This document shows positions 9,946-17,759 of a stretch of DNA of 58,857 bases, one piece after another; the first letter of the stretch is position 1; each line of letters begins with the position of its first letter. The DNA lies in the NCBI GenBank assembly GCA_022360875.1, contig JAKSBZ010000380.1:1-58857 (forward strand), in the 5' to 3' direction. The DNA is from Cytophagales bacterium. Lineage in GTDB: Bacteria; Bacteroidota; Bacteroidia; Cytophagales; Cyclobacteriaceae. Under the pieces are notes generated by a model that saw only the letters and a program-made list of their open reading frames with translations, had not been told where the DNA came from and ran no database searches. The translations under genes were made by a program, and so were the position numbers.

Positions 9946-11286
9946 ATGGAACAGCTCACCTTAAATGCTGACACGCTTAATAAAGAAGTGGAATGGATTT
10001 CACGGCTCATTCAGGTTAAAGTGGCAAATTATTTTGATGCTGAAAACAAGCAAGAATGCCCGGAGCCTCCCGATTTGGAGGAAATGGATTCCAATTATGC
10101 CTCTTTGCTGCGGTATTATTCCATGTCGCTGTCCGAAAGGATTATATTAATGCTTGCTTTGGCTCCGGTAGTCTGCCCGCAGGCGCTTGATCCTTTCTTT
10201 ATAAAAAATGAAAGTCTGAACCGGGGATATTCTGAGTTTGGAGGTATTCTTGGTAAACGGCACGGAGGTTTTATTCCCACTGCAGAGACTGCGAGCTTTC
10301 TTGTTTGCGGCGATAACCTTCGCTTTCGGTTTGAGCTGTTGAAATGTTTTAGTCCCAGGCATTTTTTTTACCGGCACAGGATTTTGCTTTTCGAATCTGA
10401 CAATGAAGGCGCGTCGGAGTCTCCTTTCTCTTTGCCTCTTAAAATCAATCCCGAATATATAGCCCACCTTACGTTCGGCGAGCCGTTCCAGCCGGCTTAT
10501 TCAAGCAGTTTTCCGGCTCAGAAAATTGAAGTGAGCCTGAACTGGGATGACTTGGTGCTGAGCCAAGAGACCAAAGATGAAATCGAAGACATTGTTACCT
10601 GGCTGAAACACGAGCGCGCCATAGTGGATAGCTGGCAGCTCGAAAACCGGCTGAAGAAAGGATACCGCAGCTTGTTCTATGGACCTCCGGGGACAGGCAA
10701 AACGCTAACGGCGGGTTTAATCGGCCAGTTCTTGGACATGGACGTGTATTGCGTGGACATATCGCAAGTGGTGTCCAAATACATCGGCGAGACGGAAAAG
10801 AACCTGGCGAATATTTTTGATCAGGCAGAAAACAAGAACTGGGTTTTGTTTTTCGATGAAGCCGACGCCCTTTTTGGAAAGCGCACCCTCAACACTTCGT
10901 CAAACGACCGCTATTCCAATCAGGAGGTTGCTTATCTGCTGCAGCGGATTGAGAACTACGCGGGTCTGGTTATCCTGGCGACAAATCTGAAAGCCAACAT
11001 GGATGAAGCGTTCAGCCGCCGTTTTCAATCAATTATTCATTTTCCGATTCCTTCTCCGCTGCAAAGAAAAAAACTCTGGCGCAATGCTTTTACGGATAAC
11101 CTGCCTCTGGCCGAGCCGATTGACTGGGAGCGCATTTCGGAAGAATATCAGCTTTCTGGCGGAGCAATTATCAATGTTCTTAGGCATTGCGCTATAAAGG
11201 CCAAGCAGCGTGATCCGGAAAAGATATACGAGTCGGATATAGTTTTTGGAATTCGAAAGGAAATGGAAAAAGAAGGAAAAGGCTGA
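9946..11286 (+). CDS. AAA+ ATPase of the eCIS operon (Afp15-like)
   Basis: A 446-residue cytoplasmic ATPase. The ATG at 9946 is preferred over the TTG at 9940. It has Walker A GPPGTGKT at residues 246-253, Walker B with D304-E305 (VLFFDEADALFGKR), the sensor region ILATN, and an arginine-finger-like FSRRF. The first ~200 residues are an N-terminal domain typical of the eCIS-associated AAA+ proteins. Such ATPases are present in nearly all eCIS loci and are needed for particle assembly or cargo loading. The gene follows the tape-measure gene and precedes the DUF4157 cargo gene, from which it is separated by 141 bp of AT-rich sequence. That makes it the last structural or assembly gene of the operon seen here. 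Confidence 0.88.
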   Translation: MEQLTLNADTLNKEVEWISRLIQVKVANYFDAENKQECPEPPDLEEMDSNYASLLRYYSMSLSERIILMLALAPVVCPQALDPFFIKNESLNRGYSEFGGILGKRHGGFIPTAETASFLVCGDNLRFRFELLKCFSPRHFFYRHRILLFESDNEGASESPFSLPLKINPEYIAHLTFGEPFQPAYSSSFPAQKIEVSLNWDDLVLSQETKDEIEDIVTWLKHERAIVDSWQLENRLKKGYRSLFYGPPGTGKTLTAGLIGQFLDMDVYCVDISQVVSKYIGETEKNLANIFDQAENKNWVLFFDEADALFGKRTLNTSSNDRYSNQEVAYLLQRIENYAGLVILATNLKANMDEAFSRRFQSIIHFPIPSPLQRKKLWRNAFTDNLPLAEPIDWERISEEYQLSGGAIINVLRHCAIKAKQRDPEKIYESDIVFGIRKEMEKEGKG

Positions 11287-11427
11287 TTGCCAAAAACAGA
11301 AAATACATACACATTATTTATGTAAAATTTTGTATTTTATATTTAACTGAAAAAATACAAAAAGAATATTTACAAGCTTTTCAGTTTAGAAAATTCATCA
11401 TATCAGGCTGTTTTCATCTAAAAAATT

Positions 11428-12705
11428 ATGAGAAATCGCTCGAAAAAATCTGAAGAAAACAAAAGCCGGCCAGCGGCCAGCGCAGTTATCCAACTTCAGG
11501 ATAGCAAAAATGGTGTTTCTGAGGGCCACAGGGAAGATGTTGCATCAAAGAATTCTGAACCGGCGCCTGAAAGCGCCGTACTTGATTCTCATCAGACTGT
11601 TCAGAAAAAAAAGGATGTTGATAAAACGGGCCTGCCCGATCAGCTGAAGTCTGGGGTTGAAAACCTTTCCGGCTACTCGATGGACGACGTGAAAGTGCAT
11701 TACAACTCAGATAAACCCGCTAAGCTTCAGGCTCAGGCTTATGCGCAGGGAACGGATATTCATGTGGCTCCGGGCAAGGAAAAACACTTGCCTCATGAGG
11801 CCTGGCATGTCGCTCAGCAGAAGCAGGGGAGGGTAAATCCTACCAATCAAATGAAAGGTAAAGTGGGCATCAACGATTCAGAGACATTGGAAAATGAAGC
11901 GGACTCTATGGGGCAAAAAGCTGTAAGTACAGGAGAAGTCCTGCAAAAAAAGAAGGGAGAGTCGCGACAAGATTCTGCTTCTCTAAAAACTAAAACTTTA
12001 AAAAACACCACCTTACAGCAGCGGCCAGTCATTCAAAGAAAGCCTACTAAAAGGGTAACGGACAAGGAAATCACAGCAATATTGGACCGGCTTGAAGACG
12101 AAGGCACTAGGAAGGAGCTATATGCTGTTGCAAAAAGATTGATCAAAGATGGAAGCCTATGGTTCGATAATTCAATTAAGGAAACTTGTGCGTACCCAGA
12201 CCCCGAAAAGAAGATCGTTGTTGTTACTATACCTGAGCGCTTGTTATTTGAAAGCAAAAGAAAGGGAGATGTAACAATTGAAAGAGATGCGATTACTTAC
12301 CATGAGCTTACCCACGCCGCGGAAATTGTTGCAAATACCGGAGGTGATTTTAGTAAACTTCAAGGGAGTGACATGGACACAACAATGGTGGCACTAGGTC
12401 CAATCTGTGATACACTTTTCAAATTTCTTGAGCAAGAAAAAGAAAAGTTTAAAGCCGTTCCAATAAAGATAAGCAGTCAGCCATGGGTTAATTTATACGA
12501 ATACTGTCTTGAGCGTATTAATTATGCCCAAGTATTAGCTAAACACAGTACAGAACCGTCTACCAGAGAATTTCCAACTGTCCTTATTCAGATGATACAC
12601 TTTATTGGCGCAAAAGCCCCAAAATTGAAAGGAGGGAAATTTTTCTGGAGTCTTGAAACGCTGCATGCACAAGCATTGAAGAGTAGAGAAACAAGAAAAA
12701 AATAG
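11428..12705 (+). CDS. Candidate eCIS cargo: DUF4157 (eCIS core) domain plus C-terminal HExxH metalloprotease-like domain
   Basis: A 425-residue protein with no signal peptide. Residues ~60-165 form a DUF4157/eCIS-core domain: LSGYSMDDVKVHYNSDKP, then HEAWHVAQQ with H123, E124 and H127, then ENEAD at 155-159. This domain marks proteins loaded into eCIS particles. A basic, glutamine-rich linker (about 170-210) leads to a C-terminal domain (about 212-425) with a second zinc motif, HELTH at 292-296, and downstream glutamates (LYEYCLERIN) that could be a third metal ligand. Two HExxH motifs in one chain suggest that the first belongs to the loading or processing domain and the second to the effector. 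The C-terminal family is not recognised; an M91/NleD-like effector protease is possible but unproven. It lies directly after the eCIS ATPase, and the 141-bp gap may hold its own promoter. Confidence 0.8.
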   Translation: MRNRSKKSEENKSRPAASAVIQLQDSKNGVSEGHREDVASKNSEPAPESAVLDSHQTVQKKKDVDKTGLPDQLKSGVENLSGYSMDDVKVHYNSDKPAKLQAQAYAQGTDIHVAPGKEKHLPHEAWHVAQQKQGRVNPTNQMKGKVGINDSETLENEADSMGQKAVSTGEVLQKKKGESRQDSASLKTKTLKNTTLQQRPVIQRKPTKRVTDKEITAILDRLEDEGTRKELYAVAKRLIKDGSLWFDNSIKETCAYPDPEKKIVVVTIPERLLFESKRKGDVTIERDAITYHELTHAAEIVANTGGDFSKLQGSDMDTTMVALGPICDTLFKFLEQEKEKFKAVPIKISSQPWVNLYEYCLERINYAQVLAKHSTEPSTREFPTVLIQMIHFIGAKAPKLKGGKFFWSLETLHAQALKSRETRKK

Positions 12706-13173
12706 TTGTCAAAAGTCTTTATATATCTGTCTGGAGTTATATTTAGCACAATAAATGAACACTCGCACTAAGCATTTCAAAGCGCATCATTGTGTTTGTG
12801 GGCGAGGCTGCTGTTTAACATAAGATGAATTATGAAACAGAATGTGTGATTTTTTAAAATAAGTTGACAGCTTTTGGCAGGCATTTGAACTCAACATAAC
12901 CAAAAAGCCTTGGAAAGGCGTATTAATCTTCCGGTTTGGGCTGTTGTTTTTCGCAACTCTTCTTGTATTCATTGCGCGGCAGGCAAGAGAAATATCGTCC
13001 TTATGCCCTTCGATGATCTTATGGGATGGTATTCAGCGAGTTAAGAATATGTTTTTTCACGTTGTTTAACATAATAACATGAACTTTCTTTGACATTGCT
13101 CCCTTTCAGCCTTACATTTGGCTTATTGACCGAGAGGTAAGTAGCCGACAGGTTGTTACAAAACCCACAGCAT
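12706..13173. other. 468-bp region without a supported gene, carrying a 12-bp direct repeat
   Basis: No convincing reading frame is seen on either strand. The 12-mer TGTTTAACATAA occurs at 12812-12823 and again at 13063-13074 in the same orientation. The first copy is part of a partial inverted repeat (CATAA-gatgaa-TTATG). This could be an eroded mobile element or site-specific recombination region, or simply upstream sequence for the sigma factor at 13174. No terminator with a T-run is obvious after the cargo gene. Confidence 0.5.
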
Positions 13174-13764
13174 ATGAGAGCAAGTGTAAGTGATACGGAG
13201 CTGATCCGAGAGCATGTGGAAGGCAACGGCCAGGCGTTCAGTGAGCTTTACAATAAGTATAATGAAAGGGTTTTTAATAAAATTCTGTTTATTGTAAAGG
13301 ACCCGGATGTGGCCGGGGACTTGTCGCAGGAGGTCTTTGTAAAAGCCTACCATACGGTGAACTCCGGAAATTATAATGAAGAGGGAAAATTCCTGCCGTG
13401 GATCATGAGGATTGCGCACAACCGTGCAATTGACTGGTTCAGAAGGTCTCGCAGATACCCGACGGTTTCTGTTGAGGAAAATCCGAATCTGTTTGATACG
13501 AGTGACTTCATGGAGCTTACTGTTGAGGACCTGGAAGTGAAGGGCAACGTGATTGCCAAGTTGAAGAATATGATTGAAGAGCTTCCGGAGGCCCAAAAGA
13601 TAGTGCTGAAAATGAGAAGCTACATGGGCATGAGTTTTCAGGAGATTGCAGACGAAACAGGCGTAAGCGTTAATACGGCCCTTGGGCGGATGCGTTACGC
13701 GCTGATCAATCTTCGCAAGCGAATGGACAGTTCGGACGAGCAAGTCTTGGCCTTGGTGGCTTAA
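13174..13764 (+). CDS. RNA polymerase ECF-type sigma-70 factor
   Basis: A 196-residue sigma factor. The ATG at 13174 is chosen because the conserved N-terminus (DTELIREHVEGNGQAFSELY) follows directly; the longer frame would use a TTG at 13153. Region 2 is clear: the core-binding segment DPDVAGDLSQEVFVKAY and the -10 melting segment GKFLPWIMRIAHNRAIDWFR. Region 4 has the helix-turn-helix MSFQEIADETGVSVNTALGR. No anti-sigma gene adjoins it: upstream is the eCIS cargo and downstream a terminator and an opposite-strand lipoprotein gene. Its regulon is therefore not visible. A strong intrinsic terminator follows 46 bp after the stop. Confidence 0.9.
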   Translation: MRASVSDTELIREHVEGNGQAFSELYNKYNERVFNKILFIVKDPDVAGDLSQEVFVKAYHTVNSGNYNEEGKFLPWIMRIAHNRAIDWFRRSRRYPTVSVEENPNLFDTSDFMELTVEDLEVKGNVIAKLKNMIEELPEAQKIVLKMRSYMGMSFQEIADETGVSVNTALGRMRYALINLRKRMDSSDEQVLALVA

Positions 13765-13810
13765 GGGTTGCTTCGCAAAAAAGTTAGAAGCAATATTGTA
13801 AAGATAGAGA

Positions 13811-13835
13811 GCTCTGGTTTGCCAGGGCTTTTTTT
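13811..13835 (+). terminator. Intrinsic terminator after the sigma gene
   Basis: A 7-bp stem (GCTCTGG / CCAGGGC, one G-U pair) with a 4-nt loop, followed directly by seven T residues. It lies 46 bp past the sigma factor stop and ends the transcript before the convergent lipoprotein gene. Confidence 0.85.
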
Positions 13836-13889
13836 ATGCTAAGCCGCGTGCAAATAAATACGAAGGGAAACAGCGCTTTGCATGAAGCG

Positions 13890-14453
13890 CTAAAAAAATC
13901 TTTTCATGCGAATGTGAATATCATGAGGGGCGGTTTCGTCGCCTCCGAAATAGGGATGCAGCATGTACCGGAACTGAACAGCGCCTCCCGAAGCCTTGTA
14001 CTCTCTTTCCTGCTGGTTGAAGAACAATCGGTATCCCGTACTCGTGAGTTCAATGCCGCAGACAAAAGGCTCATTGGCGGCAACCTCTCCCAAAGGTTCG
14101 GAAACTCTTGTGCCGTCTAAGTAGAGGTACGAGAAAATTTCAATTTTTTCTTTTTGAACATTCCACCTCCAGGCGATACGCGCCGATTCAGAATGGTGAT
14201 GTGCGAAGCTTCCCGACACGCCGAACAGCTTGTTTAAATCCATCTGGTTGGCGTTCCCGAGATCATATCGGGCGGTTTCGTCAAACACTACGCGGTAATA
14301 GTGTTTGCTGTTTGTTACCTGCTTCACTTTTATTTTTGCGCTGTGTTTTCCTTTCGGATTCGTTCGCAGCTGCCAGGCATCATGGTCAAAGAAGTCCAGC
14401 GAGCAGGATGATGCAGCGATGATTAGAAATGATATGACAAGCCAGCGTTCCAT
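13890..14453 (-). CDS. Lipoprotein of unknown function
   Basis: A 187-residue protein with a lipoprotein signal peptide (hydrophobic stretch ending IIAASSC, so Cys at residue 17). The mature part is beta-rich. It has an HHHSESARIAWRW motif in the middle and a following IFSYLYLDGTRV segment, a pattern I associate with conserved hypothetical Bacteroidota proteins that may adopt a carbohydrate- or ligand-binding beta fold; I cannot give a function. Its start overlaps the end of the upstream gene (14423-14863) by 31 bp, so the two are co-transcribed and probably act together at the envelope. It is convergent with the sigma gene. Confidence 0.7.
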   Translation of the reverse strand: MERWLVISFLIIAASSCSLDFFDHDAWQLRTNPKGKHSAKIKVKQVTNSKHYYRVVFDETARYDLGNANQMDLNKLFGVSGSFAHHHSESARIAWRWNVQKEKIEIFSYLYLDGTRVSEPLGEVAANEPFVCGIELTSTGYRLFFNQQEREYKASGGAVQFRYMLHPYFGGDETAPHDIHIRMKRFF

Positions 14454-14863
14454 GCGTATTTTGATTCTTTTGAATAAAGACTGAACTGAGCGAACAGCGG
14501 ATTGGAAAATAGCCGGGGCAGTTGTATCTGGTTGCGGAGGATTGGCCGGATCTCGATGAATCGGTCGTACAGCCCGACTTCAACGCCTATCTCCAGCGAC
14601 CATAGTTTCCACTGCACAAAACGGCTTTTGCCTCCGACTGCGCAATAGGATGATTGGGATGTTGTAAGATTCGTTTGAAAAACGGCATACAGTGCCGAGG
14701 ATTCCGTGAGCAAATACCCAAAATCAGCTCCTATTATATTGCCTTCAATGTCTTTTCCTGTTAGTATTCCCAGCTGCCATTTTTCCTTTCCGTTCTTTTG
14801 TTGCTCTTGCCCCCAGCCTCGGACTGAGAGGAATAGAATAAGTCCAACCGCAACCCATTTCAT
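14423..14863 (-). CDS. Secreted, outer-membrane-barrel-like protein of unknown function
   Basis: A 146-residue protein. The start at 14863 places a clean signal peptide (MKWVAVGLILFLSVRGWGQ) at the N-terminus; the frame could be extended 12 codons upstream but without benefit. The mature part alternates polar and hydrophobic residues with many aromatics and ends in YHF, a terminal phenylalanine of the kind found in outer-membrane beta-barrels. It is short for a complete barrel (room for about 6-8 strands). It heads a two-gene unit with the lipoprotein gene it overlaps by 31 bp. Confidence 0.6.
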   Translation of the reverse strand: MKWVAVGLILFLSVRGWGQEQQKNGKEKWQLGILTGKDIEGNIIGADFGYLLTESSALYAVFQTNLTTSQSSYCAVGGKSRFVQWKLWSLEIGVEVGLYDRFIEIRPILRNQIQLPRLFSNPLFAQFSLYSKESKYAWNAGLSYHF

Positions 14864-15297
14864 AATTTTCTTTAAAAACCTTATCGATATAATTTCCAAT
14901 CATCCAAAATGTTTTATATGTTTATAAGTTCATATGAACGAATAAAAATTTGCCGATCTTTTTAAAGACAGAATTACTTAGAAGCAATGTATGAAAATCA
15001 TCTTATGAAGGAAACTTACCATGGTTACTTTTTTCTTGAGGAAGGCATTTAGTAACGGGGTATGTAGATTTTTATTTATTTCACTTTTTGATACAATAAA
15101 AGCCTATAAAACAGATTATTGCAAATGTGAGCAAAGGTCTTTTTTAACGCTAAAATGTTATTATAATTTTAATGTGAAATATGATTTTCTGAAATATTAT
15201 TTAGTAAATTTGATAAATAATAAAAATTCATTTAGTTTATAAGGTTCCAAAGACGATATAATTTTTTCATAAAATGATTACATAATTAATGTAACTT
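14864..15297. other. 434-bp AT-rich divergent region without a supported gene
   Basis: The region separates the minus-strand pair (13890-14863) from the plus-strand sigma factor at 15298. It is very AT-rich. A 73-codon frame at 15021-15242 has AT-driven composition and no recognisable feature, so I do not call it a gene. It most likely holds the divergent promoters; one candidate is listed separately. Confidence 0.5.
15205..15212 (+). promoter_or_regulatory. Candidate Bacteroidota -7 promoter element for the sigma gene at 15298
   Basis: TAAATTTG matches the Bacteroidota -7 consensus TAnnTTTG exactly. It lies 85 bp upstream of the start codon. I do not see a good TTTG -33 partner at the right spacing, so this is tentative. 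Confidence 0.3.
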
Positions 15298-15870
15298 ATG
15301 CAAACGAAAGAAACCGTCAATCAACGATTAATTAATGGAATTAAAAACAGTTGTCAAAAAATCGTAAACCAAGTTTACAAGGACTACTACCCTTCCATTT
15401 CAAATTTTGTGTTAAAAAATCAGGGCACCCCTGAGGCTGCGCAAGATATCTTTCAGGAAGGTTTGATTGTGATTTATAGAAAAAGCCTTCAAGGGGATTT
15501 TCACATTAGCTGTTCTTTTCACACATACTTATATGCTATTTGTAAAAACCTCTGGTACAAGGAGTTGAGGAAAAAGGGTCGTTATGTTCAGGAAGTGCAT
15601 GAGAACACACATGTGATTGATGCCAATGAAATATATAAGCTTCAGGAAAAACAGGAGCGCTACGAGCTGTTCAGAAGAAAGTTTAAGGAGCTAAATGAAG
15701 ATTGCCAGAAGATTCTCTTTCATTTTTTCGAGAAAAAATCCATGAAAGAAATCACTGAAATAATGGGGTTTAAGAATGAGGGGTACACTAAAAAACGCAA
15801 ATTCAAGTGCAAGGAAAAGCTTGTAAAGCTTATACGCGAGGACAGTATTTTCGCCGAACTTGTGAATTAA
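15298..15870 (+). CDS. RNA polymerase ECF-type sigma factor
   Basis: A 190-residue sigma-70 family protein starting at the ATG at 15298. Region 2 is seen as GTPEAAQDIFQEGLIVIYRK followed by CSFHTYLYAICKNLWYKELR. Region 4 has KSMKEITEIMGFKNEGYTKK as the helix-turn-helix and then a basic C-terminal helix. It is more diverged than the sigma factor at 13174. It is convergent with the ACT-domain gene, 16 bp from its stop, and no FecR or other anti-sigma gene adjoins it. The nearest plus-strand FecR is at 19236, beyond three minus-strand genes, so a partnership with it cannot be assumed. Confidence 0.8.
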   Translation: MQTKETVNQRLINGIKNSCQKIVNQVYKDYYPSISNFVLKNQGTPEAAQDIFQEGLIVIYRKSLQGDFHISCSFHTYLYAICKNLWYKELRKKGRYVQEVHENTHVIDANEIYKLQEKQERYELFRRKFKELNEDCQKILFHFFEKKSMKEITEIMGFKNEGYTKKRKFKCKEKLVKLIREDSIFAELVN

Positions 15871-15886
15871 AAAAATAAAGGCGGCA

Positions 15887-16552
15887 CTATCCCTTGTCTT
15901 TCAGAGTCTGAAGCAGATAGAAAGAAACATTAATGTCTTTCTTGTGCACAATAAAGGTCATTTCATGTTTTGTAGAAATTATCTCGACGATATTGACCCC
16001 TCTCCATTGAAACATTTTCGTGATATAGAAAAACACGCCCGGTATGTCATCCGCAGATTCTGGACTCCGCAGGGTTACCGAGGCTAAGTCTTTGATCGAG
16101 GTTAAGAGCGTTTCTTCCCGGAAAAGTTTGTCAACCAGGCCCTGGCAGGATGCGCTGATGACAATGTTCGATTCGTAAATTCCTTTGCTGGAGGCAAAGA
16201 AGACATCTTGTTTTTGCTGGATTTGCTGGAGAAGGCTCATTTGCCTTTTTATGAGGGTCTCCGAGTTTTTATAGGCAAAATCCACCAATTCCGACCTAAT
16301 AATTATTTCACCGGTTTTCTGAAAATAGTCAAACAGCTTTTCTTCGTCAAATTGCTTTTGAAGCGACGGCACCATGCGCTTTATGGCCATTACGACAGCG
16401 CCCTCCTGGACTTCCTTTCTCAGTTCTCTTTCTATTGTCGGTTTTATTTTACGTGCCAGAGCGCTGATATTGATCAGCCCTTCGGCCAGCCCTTCCTGGT
16501 AGTATTGAGATTCGGAAATTATTTTCTCTGCAATGGCTGAAATGGTAATCAT
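15887..16552 (-). CDS. ACT-domain protein, aspartokinase-regulatory-like
   Basis: A 221-residue cytoplasmic protein. The N-terminal ~85 residues look like a helical, DNA- or partner-binding segment (ISALARKIKPTIERELRKEV). The C-terminal part resembles the tandem ACT regulatory fold of aspartate kinases, including SPESADDIPGVFFYITKMFQ and VNIVEIISTKHEMTFIV. There is no kinase domain, so it is not an aspartokinase. ACT domains usually bind amino acids, so a small-molecule sensor role is plausible. It is monocistronic as far as can be seen. Confidence 0.6.
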   Translation of the reverse strand: MITISAIAEKIISESQYYQEGLAEGLINISALARKIKPTIERELRKEVQEGAVVMAIKRMVPSLQKQFDEEKLFDYFQKTGEIIIRSELVDFAYKNSETLIKRQMSLLQQIQQKQDVFFASSKGIYESNIVISASCQGLVDKLFREETLLTSIKDLASVTLRSPESADDIPGVFFYITKMFQWRGVNIVEIISTKHEMTFIVHKKDINVSFYLLQTLKDKG

Positions 16553-16620
16553 ACATCAGAATTGAAAAAATGTTTGTATTTATTTTCAGAAGGCAAAAGT
16601 AATAAACCTTTCAGTAAAAA

Positions 16621-17664
16621 TCATTCACAGTCAAAGGTTGCAAAAGCGCTTCCGGTCACATTTCCGTAGGCATCATGAGTTTGCTGCGAGACTAAATTTC
16701 CGTACTCATCATATTTGTTGGCAGTAGAAGCCACCAGCAAACCGCCGGCCGTGTATACTTCTACAAGTCTTTGTCTTGTCTGTGCATCGAACGATTCCAC
16801 CACATAATCCTTGTAAGCATTGGCTTTGCCTTTCTGTTCTTCATAATAATTCTTGATCGATTCCCGCTGCTGTTGTTCCATCTCTCTTGCCGACTGGTAA
16901 TATGCATAAGAAGTAAGCAGCAATTCTCCGCCCCGGCTGTATCTTGCCCAGCTGGTCAGCTGGTCTTGTTGATACGAATAGCTGGTGTAATAGAGTATCC
17001 TCCCCTTCCCGTCCTCAACAGTCTCTTGCACTTTTTTGCCCTCTTCGTATTCATACTGGATCGCTCTTTTCACATTGCCGGATTTGTCTAAAAGCGTTTG
17101 GCGAGTCAAGAGACCGTTCTCATATGTATAGCCGACAGCGCTTTGCAAAGCTCCCGAATGGTCATAAATATATTTGCCGAGCAACAGGCCTGATGCACTG
17201 TAGTTTAGGCTTGAATACATCATTAACTGTCCTTTGGGACCGTAATAATATTGATCGGTGAGCTGGCCGTACTTGTCATGTCCCATGTCATAATAGTACA
17301 TCATCTTCCCTTGAGGGCCGTATTTTTCCACTTTAGACTTTACGCAGTCTTCGGACTTGGATTTCGAGTCGTCTATATCGGACTGATATTCTTCCATAAA
17401 CTTGTTTTTTCCTTTGTCAGAAACAAATTTTTTGGCGCCGTTTGTTGCCAGTCCTCCCGGAAACCCTTGAAATATCTCCAGTTCAATCAGAGCAGCAAGA
17501 TTATCCTCCATGGAGCTGTTAAAAAAAGGCGGCGCATTGAATTCTACCCGGATATATGAATGGCTGATTTTTTTTGCATGAGCGCTAGCCAAGTGGAAAT
17601 GTTCTCCCTTTTTGTTCAAAAGGGGAGTGTAAAAAAACGTTAGTATTAACAGGAGCACTTTCAT
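16621..17664 (-). CDS. Secreted protein with YD/RHS-like repeats, function unknown
   Basis: A 347-residue protein. The start at 17664 gives a hydrophobic N-terminus (MKVLLLILTFFYTPLLNKKG); a 19-codon upstream extension has no signal character. After an ~90-residue N-terminal region come degenerate tyrosine- and glycine-rich repeats (for example YYYGPKGQLMMYSSLNYSAS and YDEYGNLVSQQTHDAYGNV), which recall YD repeats of RHS proteins and MORN-like antitoxin repeats. The length is far below a true RHS shell. The gene follows a second secreted protein gene (17760-18830) on the same strand with 95 bp between them, so they may form an operon. I give no function. Confidence 0.6.
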   Translation of the reverse strand: MKVLLLILTFFYTPLLNKKGEHFHLASAHAKKISHSYIRVEFNAPPFFNSSMEDNLAALIELEIFQGFPGGLATNGAKKFVSDKGKNKFMEEYQSDIDDSKSKSEDCVKSKVEKYGPQGKMMYYYDMGHDKYGQLTDQYYYGPKGQLMMYSSLNYSASGLLLGKYIYDHSGALQSAVGYTYENGLLTRQTLLDKSGNVKRAIQYEYEEGKKVQETVEDGKGRILYYTSYSYQQDQLTSWARYSRGGELLLTSYAYYQSAREMEQQQRESIKNYYEEQKGKANAYKDYVVESFDAQTRQRLVEVYTAGGLLVASTANKYDEYGNLVSQQTHDAYGNVTGSAFATFDCE

Positions 17665-17759
17665 TTGGCTGCTTCGAATTTCTACCGAAAATTTTTGCGG
17701 ATTCCAGCGATCACATTGCACGATTCAATTCTGTAAGGCAGAGTGGTGCATGCCGCGTA

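Noticed and set aside
1..11286. Prophage or type VI secretion system
   Set aside because: There are no capsid, terminase, lysis or integrase genes and no TssJLM; the DUF4157 cargo and AAA+ ATPase are eCIS traits.
12787..12972. 61-codon minus-strand frame in the gap after the eCIS cargo
   Set aside because: Short, no homologous-looking motif, and crosses the direct-repeat region.
15021..15242. 73-codon plus-strand frame in the AT-rich gap
   Set aside because: The composition follows local AT bias (runs of F, Y, K and N) and no domain is seen.
15887..16552. Aspartate kinase
   Set aside because: Only the ACT-like regulatory part is present; the kinase domain is absent.
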